From Oscillospiraceae bacterium (GTDB taxonomy: Bacteria > Bacillota > Clostridia > Oscillospirales > Oscillospiraceae), in contig JAFVCD010000019.1 in NCBI GenBank assembly GCA_017479425.1, forward strand, positions 1 to 64,000: a stretch of 64,000 nucleotides of DNA. The letters run 5' to 3'. Under the pieces are notes generated by a model. That model saw only the letters and a list, made by a program, of their open reading frames with translations. It was not told where the DNA came from and made no database searches. Position numbers and translations under genes: made by a program. Of this stretch, positions 49,407 through 58,212 are shown one piece after another. Position 1 is the first letter of the stretch. Every line of letters starts with the position of its first letter.

Positions 49407-50815
49407 TTCTCGCCCTTATAAAGTCTGTTCTTCTCCTTCTGAAGCTCCTCCACCTTCGCCTTGGAGAGCGGATACATGAAGCGGAGGATGACCCAGACGA
49501 GCAGGAAGAGAACTGCGGGGATTATGACGGAGTAATTGTACATCGTCTGAAGCGCGTCGGCGGTGAGGCCCTCGGTCTTGAGCGCTGAGCCGTTGTAGCC
49601 GATCCTGAGAAGCGGTACGTTTATGAGTATCGTCGCAACGGTGGTGCCGAGCTTGCGCATGAAGGAATAGAAGGCATAGCTTGTCGCCTCGTCATTGAGA
49701 CCGTAGTAGACCTTGTTGTAGTCGATGGCGTCGGTGGCGAGCACCCACACAAGCAGGAATATGAACGCCGTTCCGATGCCGCTCATAAGGCAGGCGGCAA
49801 GGTAGAGCCACACGCTCGTGATTCCGAACATTCCGAGGATGAAGAGCGCGATATAGAACACCGCGGCGATGAGCATACCGGCGGAGCAGACCTCGCGGCG
49901 CCCGTACTTATTGCCGAGCTTCGTCGCAAACAGCATTATGACCGCGACGGGCAGATACTGGAATACCGTCGGGAGCATGGTAAGACCGGGGGCGTTGAAA
50001 TAGTGGTGGAAAAGATAGGTATTGTAGCCCTGACCGAACATCTGAGCGGCGAGAAAGAGCATCGAGGCGAGCGAAACCGCCATGAACGGGCGGGATTTAA
50101 GGAGCGTTTTGACAACCTGCGCGGTCTGACCCTTCGCTCTCGGCGCGGGGGTGGTCTTTACTCTCTCCTTTGTCCAGGCGTAGCTCACAAAGTAGGCGAC
50201 GACGCTGAGAGCGGCGATGACGATAACACCGACCAGCACGATAGTCGGGCTCATCTCCTTGCTTCCGTCCGCGAGGGTAGTGTAGCAGATCGAGGCGAGC
50301 ACCATAGCCGGCATAGCGCCGAAGGTCGAGCCGACGGAGCGGAACACTGAGAGCGACGAGCGTTCCTTATCGTCCGAGGTGATGACCTGCGCGAGCGAGC
50401 CGTAGGGTATGTTTATGCAGGTGTAGAGCATTCCGAAAAGGATATAGGTGACGTATATCCACGCAATTCTGAGCCCCATTGAAAAGCCGCGCACGTCGAG
50501 GAACATCAGAACGGCGGCAAGCGCCGTCGGAACAGCGAAAACCTTGAGCCAGTGACGGTAGCGGCCGTCCGGATAGACCTTCGCGCCGTCGATTATGCGG
50601 CCCCATATCGGGTCGTTTATGCCGTCCCATATGCGGGCGATGATGGTCATTACCATTACGCTCAGAACGCTGATTTCAAGCACGTCGGTGTAAAACTTGT
50701 TCATAAGGCTCTGCGTCAGTCCGAAAACGAGGCAGCTCGCAAGGTCGCCGAGAGCGTAGCCAAGCTTGTCCTTCGCCTTGATTCCGCTGGTGCGTGAGAT
50801 GTAGGTGTTGTCCAT
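49403..50815 (-). CDS. MFS transporter of the glycoside-pentoside-hexuronide (GPH) family, probable sulfoquinovose(-glycoside) importer
   Basis: 470 residues from the ATG at 50815, selected because AAGGA stands eight bases upstream; the open frame extends 27 codons further through a region without ribosome sites. Twelve membrane segments are visible. The N-terminus KAKDKLGYALGDLASCLVFGL and the loop WDGINDPIWGRIIDGAK near 68 are GPH hallmarks. E. coli YihO/YihP in the sulfoquinovose cluster belong to the same family. It heads the operon, so import of sulfoquinovose or its glyceryl glycoside by cation symport is the likely job. Confidence 0.85.
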   Translation of the reverse strand: MDNTYISRTSGIKAKDKLGYALGDLASCLVFGLTQSLMNKFYTDVLEISVLSVMVMTIIARIWDGINDPIWGRIIDGAKVYPDGRYRHWLKVFAVPTALAAVLMFLDVRGFSMGLRIAWIYVTYILFGMLYTCINIPYGSLAQVITSDDKERSSLSVFRSVGSTFGAMPAMVLASICYTTLADGSKEMSPTIVLVGVIVIAALSVVAYFVSYAWTKERVKTTPAPRAKGQTAQVVKTLLKSRPFMAVSLASMLFLAAQMFGQGYNTYLFHHYFNAPGLTMLPTVFQYLPVAVIMLFATKLGNKYGRREVCSAGMLIAAVFYIALFILGMFGITSVWLYLAACLMSGIGTAFIFLLVWVLATDAIDYNKVYYGLNDEATSYAFYSFMRKLGTTVATILINVPLLRIGYNGSALKTEGLTADALQTMYNYSVIIPAVLFLLVWVILRFMYPLSKAKVEELQKEKNRLYKGEK

Positions 50816-50887
50816 GGTCCCCATCCTTTCCGTTTTAATGCACAATTTCCGCGGGCAAAGTTCCCCACCTTTTCGGCATTTTACCTC

Positions 50888-50915
50888 ATTATACACTAAA
50901 TATAGAATAATGCAA
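50888..50915 (-). promoter_or_regulatory. Promoter of the sulfoquinovose operon
   Basis: The minus strand reads TTGCAT (50915-50910), 16 bases, TATAAT (50893-50888). About 70 bases separate the -10 from the transporter ATG. AATACACT and GGGTGTAAAATT just beyond form a loose inverted repeat that could bind a regulator; no regulator gene is in the cluster. Confidence 0.7.
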
Positions 50916-50929
50916 GCGAAAATACACTA

Positions 50930-50957
50930 TTGCAATATTTTGCGAAGGGTGTAAAAT
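50930..50957 (+). promoter_or_regulatory. Promoter of the AEC transporter gene
   Basis: TTGCAA (50930-50935), 16 bases, TAAAAT (50952-50957), 16 bases before the ATG at 50974. It lies about 15 bases from the -35 of the divergent sulfoquinovose operon, so one regulator could control both. Confidence 0.6.
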
Positions 50958-50973
50958 TGACCCGGTGATGTAA

Positions 50974-51894
50974 ATGGAGCTCGCGCTTATAGTTCTCCGC
51001 CAGACGCTTACGATGGCGGTGTATATGCTCATCGGCTTTGCCCTATACAGGCTGAAGCTCATAACAAAAAAGGGCACAAAGTTCCTCTCGAATGTGCTCG
51101 TCTATGCAATTATCCCGGCAATCGTGCTGTCCTCGTTTCTGACTGAGCGCACGCCGGAGAAGGTCGCTCAGCTCGGTATAAGCGCGCTTCTCGCCGTCGG
51201 CGCGCTCATAATCGCGGTCATCACCGGCAGGCTGACCTACGGCAAATTCCCGCTCGGGATGTTCGCCGTCACCTTCTGCAACTGCGGCTACTTCGGCGCG
51301 CCGCTTGTGAGCGCCTCTTTCGGCGAGGGCGCGCTTTTTCTGACGGTCGCGTTCATCGCTCTGCACAATAATCTCCAATTTATCTACGGCATGAGCATCC
51401 TCTCGGGCGAGAAGATGAAATTCAAGCCGAAGGAGCTTATTAAAAACCCGATACTTATCGCAACTGTCGCCGGGCTTGTGATATTCTTCTTCAATCTTTC
51501 CCCTTCCCTGCCTCCGATAGTCACCGGCGCGATACGCGGAGTCGCCTCGATAAACTCTCCTCTTGCAATGATGGTGCTCGGCGTGTATCTCGCGCAGACG
51601 AAGCTCTCCGAACTTATAACAAAGGCGGAGCTGTATCAGCTCAGCGCAGTCAGGCTTCTGCTTATTCCGGCGCTGACCTTTCTCTTCCTCTGGCCGATGC
51701 CCGTTGAAAGCGTTATGAAATACGCCGTGCTTATCGTCGCCTCCGCGCCCATCGGCGTGAACGTCGCGGCGTACTCCGACATCGTCGGCGGCGACTACGC
51801 CTACGGCTGTCAGATGGTTGCGCTCTGCACGCTTCTGAGCATCGTCGTCCTGCCGGATATCATCGCGCTCAGCGCCCTTGTTCCTGGGTTTTAG
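50974..51894 (+). CDS. AEC-family transporter (auxin efflux carrier-like permease)
   Basis: 306 residues with about ten membrane segments in two inverted halves; FCNCGYFGAPLVSASFGEGAL near 110 and LIVASAPIGVNVAAYSDIVGG near 250 are the paired AEC motifs. Family members move organic anions such as malate. The gene shares an intergenic region with the divergent sulfoquinovose operon, and export of dihydroxypropanesulfonate is a reasonable but unproven guess. It converges with the NlpC-like gene, stop codons overlapping by four bases. The short leader leaves only a weak ribosome site. Confidence 0.87.
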   Translation: MELALIVLRQTLTMAVYMLIGFALYRLKLITKKGTKFLSNVLVYAIIPAIVLSSFLTERTPEKVAQLGISALLAVGALIIAVITGRLTYGKFPLGMFAVTFCNCGYFGAPLVSASFGEGALFLTVAFIALHNNLQFIYGMSILSGEKMKFKPKELIKNPILIATVAGLVIFFFNLSPSLPPIVTGAIRGVASINSPLAMMVLGVYLAQTKLSELITKAELYQLSAVRLLLIPALTFLFLWPMPVESVMKYAVLIVASAPIGVNVAAYSDIVGGDYAYGCQMVALCTLLSIVVLPDIIALSALVPGF

Positions 51895-52448
51895 TAATAC
51901 TTAAACCACGGCATTCTGTACCACGCTGAAAAACCTCTGTCTGCGATTCGGTTGCGCACTACTCCGGTCATCGTGCCGACCGCCTCGATGGAATACCCGC
52001 CGCCGGTGTAGACCGCGGTGTGACCCTTTTTCCACAGAATGAGCCCCGGTATTTCCGGAATTGCCGAGGGTTTTCCGTGCTCCGCGCCGAGGGATACGCA
52101 GTAGCGGTACATCGCGTCCGCTCCGAGGTCTGGTACGCCGTTAGACTGATAGTCGAACGCGCCGGAGAAGGCATTGTACCACCCGTAGCCCTTCACAAGC
52201 CCGATGCAGTCGACCGTGCGGCTGCCGAGATAGCGGGCGCGGATGAAATCCGCGTAGCCGCCCACGCCTGCGGGGTACTGCGCGATTTTGTAGTCTAACA
52301 GCTCCGGCGTGAGTATCTCGCCGAACGTGCCCCAGACGTAGCCCCAGCGATTATCAAAAGCCTGCGTGACGTAATTTACAAGGTCGAGATTGTTTTTCAC
52401 CCACGGGTCGGCAAAGCCCGACGTGTCTATTTCAGTTGAGAAAAGCAT
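51891..52448 (-). CDS. NlpC/P60-like cysteine peptidase without signal peptide
   Basis: 185 residues. SRTVDCIGLVKGYGW near residue 76 supplies the catalytic cysteine, and KKGHTAVYTGGGYSIEAVG near 141 the histidine of the NlpC/P60 superfamily (DCxGLV and GHxxIY patterns). NlpC/P60 proteins cut peptidoglycan stem peptides, but this one has no signal sequence or cell-wall-binding domain, so it may be a cytosolic or injected form. GGGGTGA precedes the ATG. It is a single gene between the AEC transporter and the his operon end. Confidence 0.8.
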   Translation of the reverse strand: MLFSTEIDTSGFADPWVKNNLDLVNYVTQAFDNRWGYVWGTFGEILTPELLDYKIAQYPAGVGGYADFIRARYLGSRTVDCIGLVKGYGWYNAFSGAFDYQSNGVPDLGADAMYRYCVSLGAEHGKPSAIPEIPGLILWKKGHTAVYTGGGYSIEAVGTMTGVVRNRIADRGFSAWYRMPWFKYY

Positions 52449-52489
52449 ATTTTCACCCCGGTGTATTATATGCTGACAGATACAAAAAC

Positions 52490-52512
52490 GGCGGGGGTAT
52501 ACAACCCCCGCC
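52490..52512 (-). terminator. Terminator of the histidine operon
   Basis: A perfect 9-bp stem GGCGGGGGT/ACCCCCGCC (52490-52498 with 52504-52512) lies directly after the stop at 52517; the minus strand continues GTTTTTG. It closes the long his operon that starts at 61307. Confidence 0.85.
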
Positions 52513-52516
52513 AGGC

Positions 52517-53062
52517 TTATTTATTCAGTTCAATCGAAAACTCGCCGCCGCAGTCTATGAACGTGAGCCTTTTCGGTTCCTCCGGCGGCGCAAGCTCCGG
52601 CTCGGGCAGCTGCTCGGCCGGTTTTTTTCTTATCACGAGAAATGCGAAGAGCGCGGCGCACAGAGCGCACAGCGCGGCAAGCACAAGCCCGTGTATCGCG
52701 CGGTACTCCGGAAATATTATCGCCGCAACCGAATCAAGAAGCACACATAGTGCGGCTATAAGCACCGCAAGCCAGAATTTTCGTGAGCGAACTATCGACC
52801 CGAGCGACAGTCCGCCGAGAAGCGCGAGAGCGCCGGAGCCGAAGGAGCCGAAGCGCCGCTTCTGCGCGAGCCTCTTTTTCTGCTCGTCCTCATTCTCCCC
52901 GCCCTCGTCAACATCGCCCTCCTCGTCGTTTTCGTTGAGCGATGCGGTATCAGCAAGACAGCGCGCGTCGGTCGCAGGGTCAGTAAAGCTCGTCACCGCG
53001 ACGCCGGTGGCGGCAAACAGCGCGATTATCGCCGCGATCAGGGCGGTTTTCTCCTTCTTCAT
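52517..53062 (-). CDS. Small membrane protein of unknown function, end of his operon
   Basis: 181 residues from the ATG at 53062, which follows the PHP-phosphatase stop by one base; a longer frame upstream overlaps that gene. It has an N-terminal hydrophobic segment (LIAAIIALFAATGVAVTSF), an acidic linker rich in E/D (residues 42-60), three more hydrophobic segments near 78-165 and a cytosolic tail rich in P and E. No family is recognised. Co-transcription with his genes may be incidental. Confidence 0.7.
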   Translation of the reverse strand: MKKEKTALIAAIIALFAATGVAVTSFTDPATDARCLADTASLNENDEEGDVDEGGENEDEQKKRLAQKRRFGSFGSGALALLGGLSLGSIVRSRKFWLAVLIAALCVLLDSVAAIIFPEYRAIHGLVLAALCALCAALFAFLVIRKKPAEQLPEPELAPPEEPKRLTFIDCGGEFSIELNK

Positions 53063-53063
53063 A

Positions 53064-53855
53064 TCAAAAACCGGCTCGCTCGAATTTTCCGCCCCGCAGT
53101 ATGAGAGCGGAATCAAAACCGGCCTCCCGCGCTGATTGTACCGCTTTTTCATAGCCAAAGTCAAGAAAATCCTTGTTGTGGCAATCAGATGTTATGATTA
53201 TCTCAGCGCCTCTCGCCCTGAGCTCTCTCAGTATCCACTGTGCAGGATACGGCGTTTTGCGATAGCCTCTTGCGAGGGCGCCGGTGTTGACTTCAAAAAT
53301 CGCGCCGGTCTTTGTGAGCGCCTCAACTGCGCCCATCGCGGCGTCAGCGTACCGCCTGCCGGAGAAGATTCTGCCCTCCTCGTCGAACTTCGTGATGAGG
53401 TCAAAGTGTCCGATTATATCACAGACCGTCACGTCGAATATCCTGCCGACAAGCGCGTAGTAGTCCTCCGCAAACTCGTCGGCGCACCCGCCGTACTCCT
53501 CGCGGATTATGCGCCGAGTCTCCTCCGGCGACCAGTCGACGGCGAGCTTTTTGCCGCCGCGCTCGACGTAATGCACAGAGCCGATGACGTAGTCCCAGCC
53601 CTCCGCCCTGCCGGAGAAATAATCCTGCTCTATGCCGCAGTAAATTTCCATTCTCCCGCGCCAGCGCTCCCTTTCGGCTTCAACGGCGGCTCTATACGCA
53701 TTGTAATCGCGCATACCGCAGGGGTCAAAGCCCGTATCGGAGTGACCGGAGAAGCCGAGCGACACAAATCCGAGCTGAAACGCTCTCTGCGCCATCTCAG
53801 CGGGCGCGTCTCGCCCGTCGCAGAATACGGAGTGCGTGTGGACGTTACTTATCAC
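53064..53855 (-). CDS. PHP-family histidinol-phosphatase
   Basis: 263 residues from a GTG start that overlaps the hisIE end by 11 bases. PHP metal motifs are [11 protein letters not shown] (residues 4-14), LGFSGHSD near 33, GIEQDY near 75, GHFDL near 148 and [14 protein letters not shown] near 226. In histidine operons of Firmicutes this HisK/HisJ type dephosphorylates histidinol phosphate, a step otherwise missing here because HisB is the short dehydratase only. Position in the his operon makes the assignment secure. Confidence 0.9.
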   Translation of the reverse strand: MISNVHTHSVFCDGRDAPAEMAQRAFQLGFVSLGFSGHSDTGFDPCGMRDYNAYRAAVEAERERWRGRMEIYCGIEQDYFSGRAEGWDYVIGSVHYVERGGKKLAVDWSPEETRRIIREEYGGCADEFAEDYYALVGRIFDVTVCDIIGHFDLITKFDEEGRIFSGRRYADAAMGAVEALTKTGAIFEVNTGALARGYRKTPYPAQWILRELRARGAEIIITSDCHNKDFLDFGYEKAVQSAREAGFDSALILRGGKFERAGF

Positions 53856-54501
53856 CTGTCATCTTCTCCTGCTTGACCTTGCGGTCTATAACGTGGCGGC
53901 TCCGAAGCTCCGCCATAACATCGTCGAGGCTGATGCCCATCTCGATCATCATCACCATAACGTGATATGTGAGATCCGCGATCTCGTAGATGGTCTCCGC
54001 GCGGTCGCCCGCCTTTGCGGCGATAATTACCTCGGTGGACTCCTCGCCCACCTTTTTCAGAATCTTGTCGATGCCCTTAGAGAAAAGGTAGCTTGTGTAG
54101 CTGCCCTCCTTCATCTCGGTTTTTCTGCCTGCGATCAGCTCCATAAGGCTCTCGAGCGAGAACGCCTGCTCGGTGTCTGAGGCGTAGACCTCGTTAAAAA
54201 AGCACGAGTCTGCGCCGGTGTGGCACGCGGGGCCGTCCTTGCGGACGACTACGGTGAGCGCGTCCATATCGCAGTCGGCGGTGATGGAAACAACGTGCTG
54301 GTAATTGCCGCTTGTTTCGCCCTTGAGCCACAGCTCACTGCGCGATCTGGACCAGAAGCAGGTCAGACCCTTTTCGATGGTTATCGCCAGACTCTCGCGG
54401 TTCATATACGCGAGGGTCAGCACCTTTTTTGTATCAGAATCGACGATAATTGCGGGAATAAGCCCCTTTTCATCGAATTTCAGTTCGTTAATATCAACCA
54501 T
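53845..54501 (-). CDS. hisIE: Bifunctional phosphoribosyl-AMP cyclohydrolase / phosphoribosyl-ATP pyrophosphatase
   Basis: 218 residues from ATG 54501 (GAGGAGAT six bases upstream); the open frame continues further up only as a shadow over hisF. The HisI half (1-110) has [19 protein letters not shown] and the metal cluster DCDMDALTV with DGPACHTG. The HisE half (about 120-218) has [21 protein letters not shown] and the MazG-like [13 protein letters not shown]. It carries out steps 2 and 3 of histidine synthesis. Confidence 0.95.
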   Translation of the reverse strand: MVDINELKFDEKGLIPAIIVDSDTKKVLTLAYMNRESLAITIEKGLTCFWSRSRSELWLKGETSGNYQHVVSITADCDMDALTVVVRKDGPACHTGADSCFFNEVYASDTEQAFSLESLMELIAGRKTEMKEGSYTSYLFSKGIDKILKKVGEESTEVIIAAKAGDRAETIYEIADLTYHVMVMMIEMGISLDDVMAELRSRHVIDRKVKQEKMTGDK

Positions 54502-54503
54502 TT

Positions 54504-55262
54504 TTATCTCCTCACTAATATGCCGTTTTCGGCAAGAAGGTTCTTTAGTTCGGGAATTTTTACCTCTCCGAAGTGGAAAACCGAGGCGGCAAGTCCCGCG
54601 TCGACCGACGGAACGGCGCGCCAGAGCTTCAGAAAATCCTCCGCGCAGCCGGCGCCGCCGGAGGCGATCACCGGCACGCTGACAGCCTCGCAGACGAGCG
54701 CGAGAAGCTCCGTATCGAAGCCGCCCTTCACGCCGTCCGTGTCGATGGAGTTTACGACAACCTCGCCCGCTCCGAGCGAAACGCCGCGCCGAAGCCACGC
54801 TATCGCCTCAAGCCCCGTGTCCTCGCGCCCGCCCTTAGAGAAAACGCGGAATTCGTTTTCGACGCGCTTAATATCCGCGCTCAGCACAACGCACTGGTCG
54901 CCGTATTTCTTCGCCGCCTCGCGTATGAGGTCGGGGTTTCGTATCGCTCCGGAGTTCACGCTGACCTTGTCGGCTCCGCATTTGAGAACGCGGTCAAAGT
55001 CCTCGACGGAGTTGATTCCGCCGCCGACTGTGAGAGGTATGAAAACGCGCTCGGCAGTTCTCGTCAGTATATCCGTAAAGAGCGCGCGACCCTCATAGGA
55101 GGCGGTTATATCGTAGAAAACGAGCTCGTCCGCGCCGGAATCGGAGTAGAATTCAGCGAGGGCGACGGGGTCGTTCACGTCGCTCAGGGACTTGAAGTTC
55201 ACGCCCTTGACAACTCTTCCGCCGCGCACATCGAGGCAAGGAATTATACGCTTTGTTATCAT
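54504..55262 (-). CDS. hisF: Imidazole glycerol phosphate synthase, cyclase subunit
   Basis: 252 residues, standard length. [15 protein letters not shown] at the N-terminus with the catalytic Asp, [11 protein letters not shown] near 82 and the second catalytic Asp in [12 protein letters not shown] near 130 are intact; the C-terminus has [11 protein letters not shown] and [10 protein letters not shown]. It works with HisH to close the imidazole ring. It overlaps hisA by four bases. Confidence 0.97.
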   Translation of the reverse strand: MITKRIIPCLDVRGGRVVKGVNFKSLSDVNDPVALAEFYSDSGADELVFYDITASYEGRALFTDILTRTAERVFIPLTVGGGINSVEDFDRVLKCGADKVSVNSGAIRNPDLIREAAKKYGDQCVVLSADIKRVENEFRVFSKGGREDTGLEAIAWLRRGVSLGAGEVVVNSIDTDGVKGGFDTELLALVCEAVSVPVIASGGAGCAEDFLKLWRAVPSVDAGLAASVFHFGEVKIPELKNLLAENGILVRR

Positions 55263-55972
55263 CTCGCCACCTCGATCGCTTCCGCTAAATCAATATCGCC
55301 GGTATAAATCGCCTTGCCGATGATCGCGCCTGCCGCGCCGGCTTCCTTGACGGCGCGCACATCCTCGAGAGTGCTGACGCCGCCGGAGGCGATGATATCC
55401 ATACTGTATTTCGCGCTGAGAGAGCCGTAGAGCGCGCGATTTGTGCCGCGCATAGCGCCGTCACGGGAAATATCGGTGCAGATGAGGGTCTTAACGCCGA
55501 TGTCCATAAGCTCAGCGGCGAGAGAATCGCCGGTGGTGGAGGTCGTTTCCATCCAGCCCTTTATGGCGACGAAGCCGTCCCTGAGGTCGGCTCCGACGGC
55601 GATTTTTTCTCCGAATTCGCGCACTGCGTCACGGAGAAACGCCTTGTCCGACACCGCCGCAGTGCCGAGTATCACTCTCGCCGCACCGGCATTGAGGTAT
55701 CGCTCGACAACGCTCATATCGCGCACGCCGCCGCCTATCTCTACCTTGAGGCTCGTCGCATCTATCGCCGCCTTAACGCAGTCGAAGTTCGGCGTGCCGC
55801 CGTCGCGCGCGCCCTCGAGGTCGACGCAGTGCAGCCACTGCGCTCCCCTCGCCTCAAAGGATTCCGCCATAGCGGCGGGGTCATCGGAATAGACGGTCAT
55901 ATTCGCGTAGTCGCCCTTGTAGAGCCGCACGCACCTGCCGCCGACAAGGTCTATCGCGGGCAGAATTATCAT
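55259..55972 (-). CDS. hisA: Phosphoribosylformimino-5-aminoimidazole carboxamide ribotide isomerase
   Basis: 237 residues. The half-barrel repeats include the catalytic ILPAIDLVGGRCVRL and ICTDISRDGAMRGTN (Asp), plus VEIGGGVRDM near 76 and ASGGVSTLEDV near 200 for phosphate binding. It catalyses the Amadori rearrangement before HisH/HisF. It overlaps both neighbours by four bases. Confidence 0.97.
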   Translation of the reverse strand: MIILPAIDLVGGRCVRLYKGDYANMTVYSDDPAAMAESFEARGAQWLHCVDLEGARDGGTPNFDCVKAAIDATSLKVEIGGGVRDMSVVERYLNAGAARVILGTAAVSDKAFLRDAVREFGEKIAVGADLRDGFVAIKGWMETTSTTGDSLAAELMDIGVKTLICTDISRDGAMRGTNRALYGSLSAKYSMDIIASGGVSTLEDVRAVKEAGAAGAIIGKAIYTGDIDLAEAIEVAR

Positions 55973-56583
55973 ACCTGCACCTCCGAAAATGCTTTCAGTA
56001 TTCCGAGCCCCACTCTGCCGCTCTTCTCCGGGTGGAACTGACAGCCCCAGATATTGCCGCGGCGCACAGATGCCGTGAGAGTGCCGCCGTATTCGGCGGT
56101 CGAAGAAATAAACTCCGGCTCGGTGTCCGCGAAAAACGAGTGGACAAAGTACACGCAGTCGCCCTCGGAAACGTATTTGAGTATCGGGTCTGCGCGATAT
56201 ATTTCGAGCGCGTTCCAGCCGATGTGGGGAATTTTGAGTCCCGGCTCGATGCGCTCCGAAATTGGTCTGACAGTGCCGGGAATGAGGTCAAGACCTCTGT
56301 GCGAGCCGTACTCCAGCCCCTCTGTGAAGAGCAGCTGCATACCGAGGCAGATCCCCATGAGCGGCTTGCCCCTTTCGCACTCTCGGCGCACGATTCCGTC
56401 AAGCCCCGTATTGTGAAGAAGCTCCGCCGCGTCACCGAAGGCTCCCACACCGGGCAGAATGAGCCTCTCCGCCGAGGCTATCTCGCGCTCGTCGCTCGTG
56501 ACGATCGCGCTCTCTCCGATGGCGGCAAAGGAGCTTCTGAGGGAAAAGAGATTTCCCACTCCGTAGTCGATTATCGCAATCAT
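55969..56583 (-). CDS. hisH: Imidazole glycerol phosphate synthase, glutaminase subunit
   Basis: 204 residues, class I glutamine amidotransferase. The nucleophile is in MGICLGMQLLF near residue 78 and the catalytic His-x-Glu in CQFHPEKSG near 185; the oxyanion loop is GVGAFGDA. The pair HisH/HisF makes imidazole glycerol phosphate and AICAR. Start and stop overlap neighbours by four bases. Confidence 0.97.
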   Translation of the reverse strand: MIAIIDYGVGNLFSLRSSFAAIGESAIVTSDEREIASAERLILPGVGAFGDAAELLHNTGLDGIVRRECERGKPLMGICLGMQLLFTEGLEYGSHRGLDLIPGTVRPISERIEPGLKIPHIGWNALEIYRADPILKYVSEGDCVYFVHSFFADTEPEFISSTAEYGGTLTASVRRGNIWGCQFHPEKSGRVGLGILKAFSEVQV

Positions 56584-57167
56584 AGCGCGCCCTTCGTGCT
56601 GGGTATCTCGCCCATCAGCGCGGGGTCGATCCTGACCGCCTCGCGCATCGCCCGACCGAAGCCCTTGTACGCCGCCTCAAGAATGTGGTGCGAGTTCGAC
56701 CCCGCCAGCTTGCGGATGTGGAGCGTCAGGCTTGCGTTTCGGACAAAGCCCCAGAAAAACTCCTCGCCGAGCTCGGTATCGAAGTCGCCCACCTTCTGCG
56801 TGGGCAGGTCTAGGTCATATACGAGCATCGCGCGGCCGGAGATATCCACCGCGGCGGCGACGAGGGCTTCGTCCATCGGGAGCAGCAGACTTCCGTAGCG
56901 GTTTATGCCCGCCTTGTCGCCCAGAGCGGTGCTGAACGCCGCGCCGAGCGCGATTCCGACGTCCTCGACCGTGTGGTGGTAGTCGACAAAGGTATCGCCA
57001 GCGCATTTTACTTTGAGGTCGAACCTGCCGTGGCGCGCAAAGAGCGTCAGCATATGGTCGAGAAAGCCGCAGCCGGTGTCGATCTCCGATTTTCCGGCGC
57101 CGTCGAGGTCGAGCGAGAGCGAGATGTCGGTCTCGGCGGTCCTGCGGTCTATTTCAGCGTATCTCAT
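56580..57167 (-). CDS. hisB: Imidazoleglycerol-phosphate dehydratase
   Basis: 195 residues, monofunctional form. Metal motifs GCGFLDHMLTLFARHGRFD near residue 33, VDYHHTVEDVGIALG near 62 and SNSHHILEAAYKGFGRA near 163 are complete. The enzyme dehydrates imidazole glycerol phosphate. The phosphatase activity fused in E. coli HisB is supplied by the PHP gene at the operon's end. It overlaps hisC by 14 bases. Confidence 0.97.
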   Translation of the reverse strand: MRYAEIDRRTAETDISLSLDLDGAGKSEIDTGCGFLDHMLTLFARHGRFDLKVKCAGDTFVDYHHTVEDVGIALGAAFSTALGDKAGINRYGSLLLPMDEALVAAAVDISGRAMLVYDLDLPTQKVGDFDTELGEEFFWGFVRNASLTLHIRKLAGSNSHHILEAAYKGFGRAMREAVRIDPALMGEIPSTKGAL

Positions 57168-58212
57168 TCAAAATATCCTCCGTTTCGGTAAGGAATGCCT
57201 CCATCTCGGCTCTCGAGCCGATGGTTACGCGGTTGTAGTCTGCGATTCTCGGCAATGTGAAGTGCCGCACGAGCACACCGCGATCTTTGAGGCGCCGGTA
57301 AAGCTCCCCGCCTGCGATTTTATCAGAGCGGACAAATAGGAAATTCGCCTTTGACGGCAGCACCTCAAAGCCCATATTTTTAAGCTTTTCAGCCGTGTAC
57401 TCGCGGGTCTCGACGATTGCCGCGGCGTTGTTTTTATAGTACTGCGCGTCCGCGAGGGCGGCGGCTCCCGCCTTCAGCGTAAGGCGGTTCACGTTATACG
57501 GATTAGTGGAAAATCTGACGGCGTCGAGGTCGGAGATAAGCTCCTGCGCCGCGATTGCGAAGCCGAGCCTGCCGCCCGCGAGAGAGCGCGACTTCGAGAA
57601 CGTGCCGACGACGATCAGATTCGGGTGCTCTCCGATGAGCTTTACCGCGCTCTCGCCGCCGAAGTCGACGTAGGCCTCGTCGATGACAACTATGCGGTCG
57701 GTTTTTGAGCTCACGATGCGCTCGATGTCGGAGAGCGGAAGATTTATGCCGGTCGGCGCGTTCGGATTTGCGATTATGACGTTCTCCGGCGCGCTTACAA
57801 AAGCCTCTACATCGACGGAAAAATCGTCCTTCAGCGCGATTTCGCGGTAGTTTACGCGGTTCAGAGTGCAGAAAACGGGGTAAAAGCCGTAGGTAATATC
57901 CGGAAATGCAAAGCCCCTGTCGGCATACGCCATCGTGATGAAATTGAGCGCCTCGTCGGAGCCGTTTGTCGCTATGACGTTCCAGGGCTCAACTCCGTAG
58001 GTCGCGGCGAGCGCCTCCCGCAGCTCCTTCAGGGTCGGGTCGGAGTAGAGATTGAGGCTCCTTGCCTCGTTTGCTATCGCCTCGACCACCGCCTCCGACG
58101 GCGGAAACGGCGACTCGTTAGTGTTGAGCTTTATATATTTTTTCTCGCGCGGCTGTTCGCCCGGAGTGTAGGGCGTGAGCGCGGAAAATCGCTCTGAGAA
58201 GAATTTTGACAT
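57154..58212 (-). CDS. hisC: Histidinol-phosphate aminotransferase
   Basis: 352 residues from ATG 58212, which overlaps the hisD stop (TGATG); a GTG just before is possible. Class I/II aminotransferase features are KLNTNESPFPPS near 30, ATNGSDEALNF near 80, IIANPNAPTG near 148 and the PLP lysine in VGTFSKSRSLAGGRLGF near 208. It uses glutamate to aminate imidazole-acetol phosphate. Confidence 0.96.
   Translation of the reverse strand: MSKFFSERFSALTPYTPGEQPREKKYIKLNTNESPFPPSEAVVEAIANEARSLNLYSDPTLKELREALAATYGVEPWNVIATNGSDEALNFITMAYADRGFAFPDITYGFYPVFCTLNRVNYREIALKDDFSVDVEAFVSAPENVIIANPNAPTGINLPLSDIERIVSSKTDRIVVIDEAYVDFGGESAVKLIGEHPNLIVVGTFSKSRSLAGGRLGFAIAAQELISDLDAVRFSTNPYNVNRLTLKAGAAALADAQYYKNNAAAIVETREYTAEKLKNMGFEVLPSKANFLFVRSDKIAGGELYRRLKDRGVLVRHFTLPRIADYNRVTIGSRAEMEAFLTETEDILNEIR

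Noticed and set aside
53845..54798. 317-codon version of hisIE
   Set aside because: The first 99 codons are a low-complexity arginine-rich shadow of hisF; the ribosome site and HisI N-terminus are at 54501.
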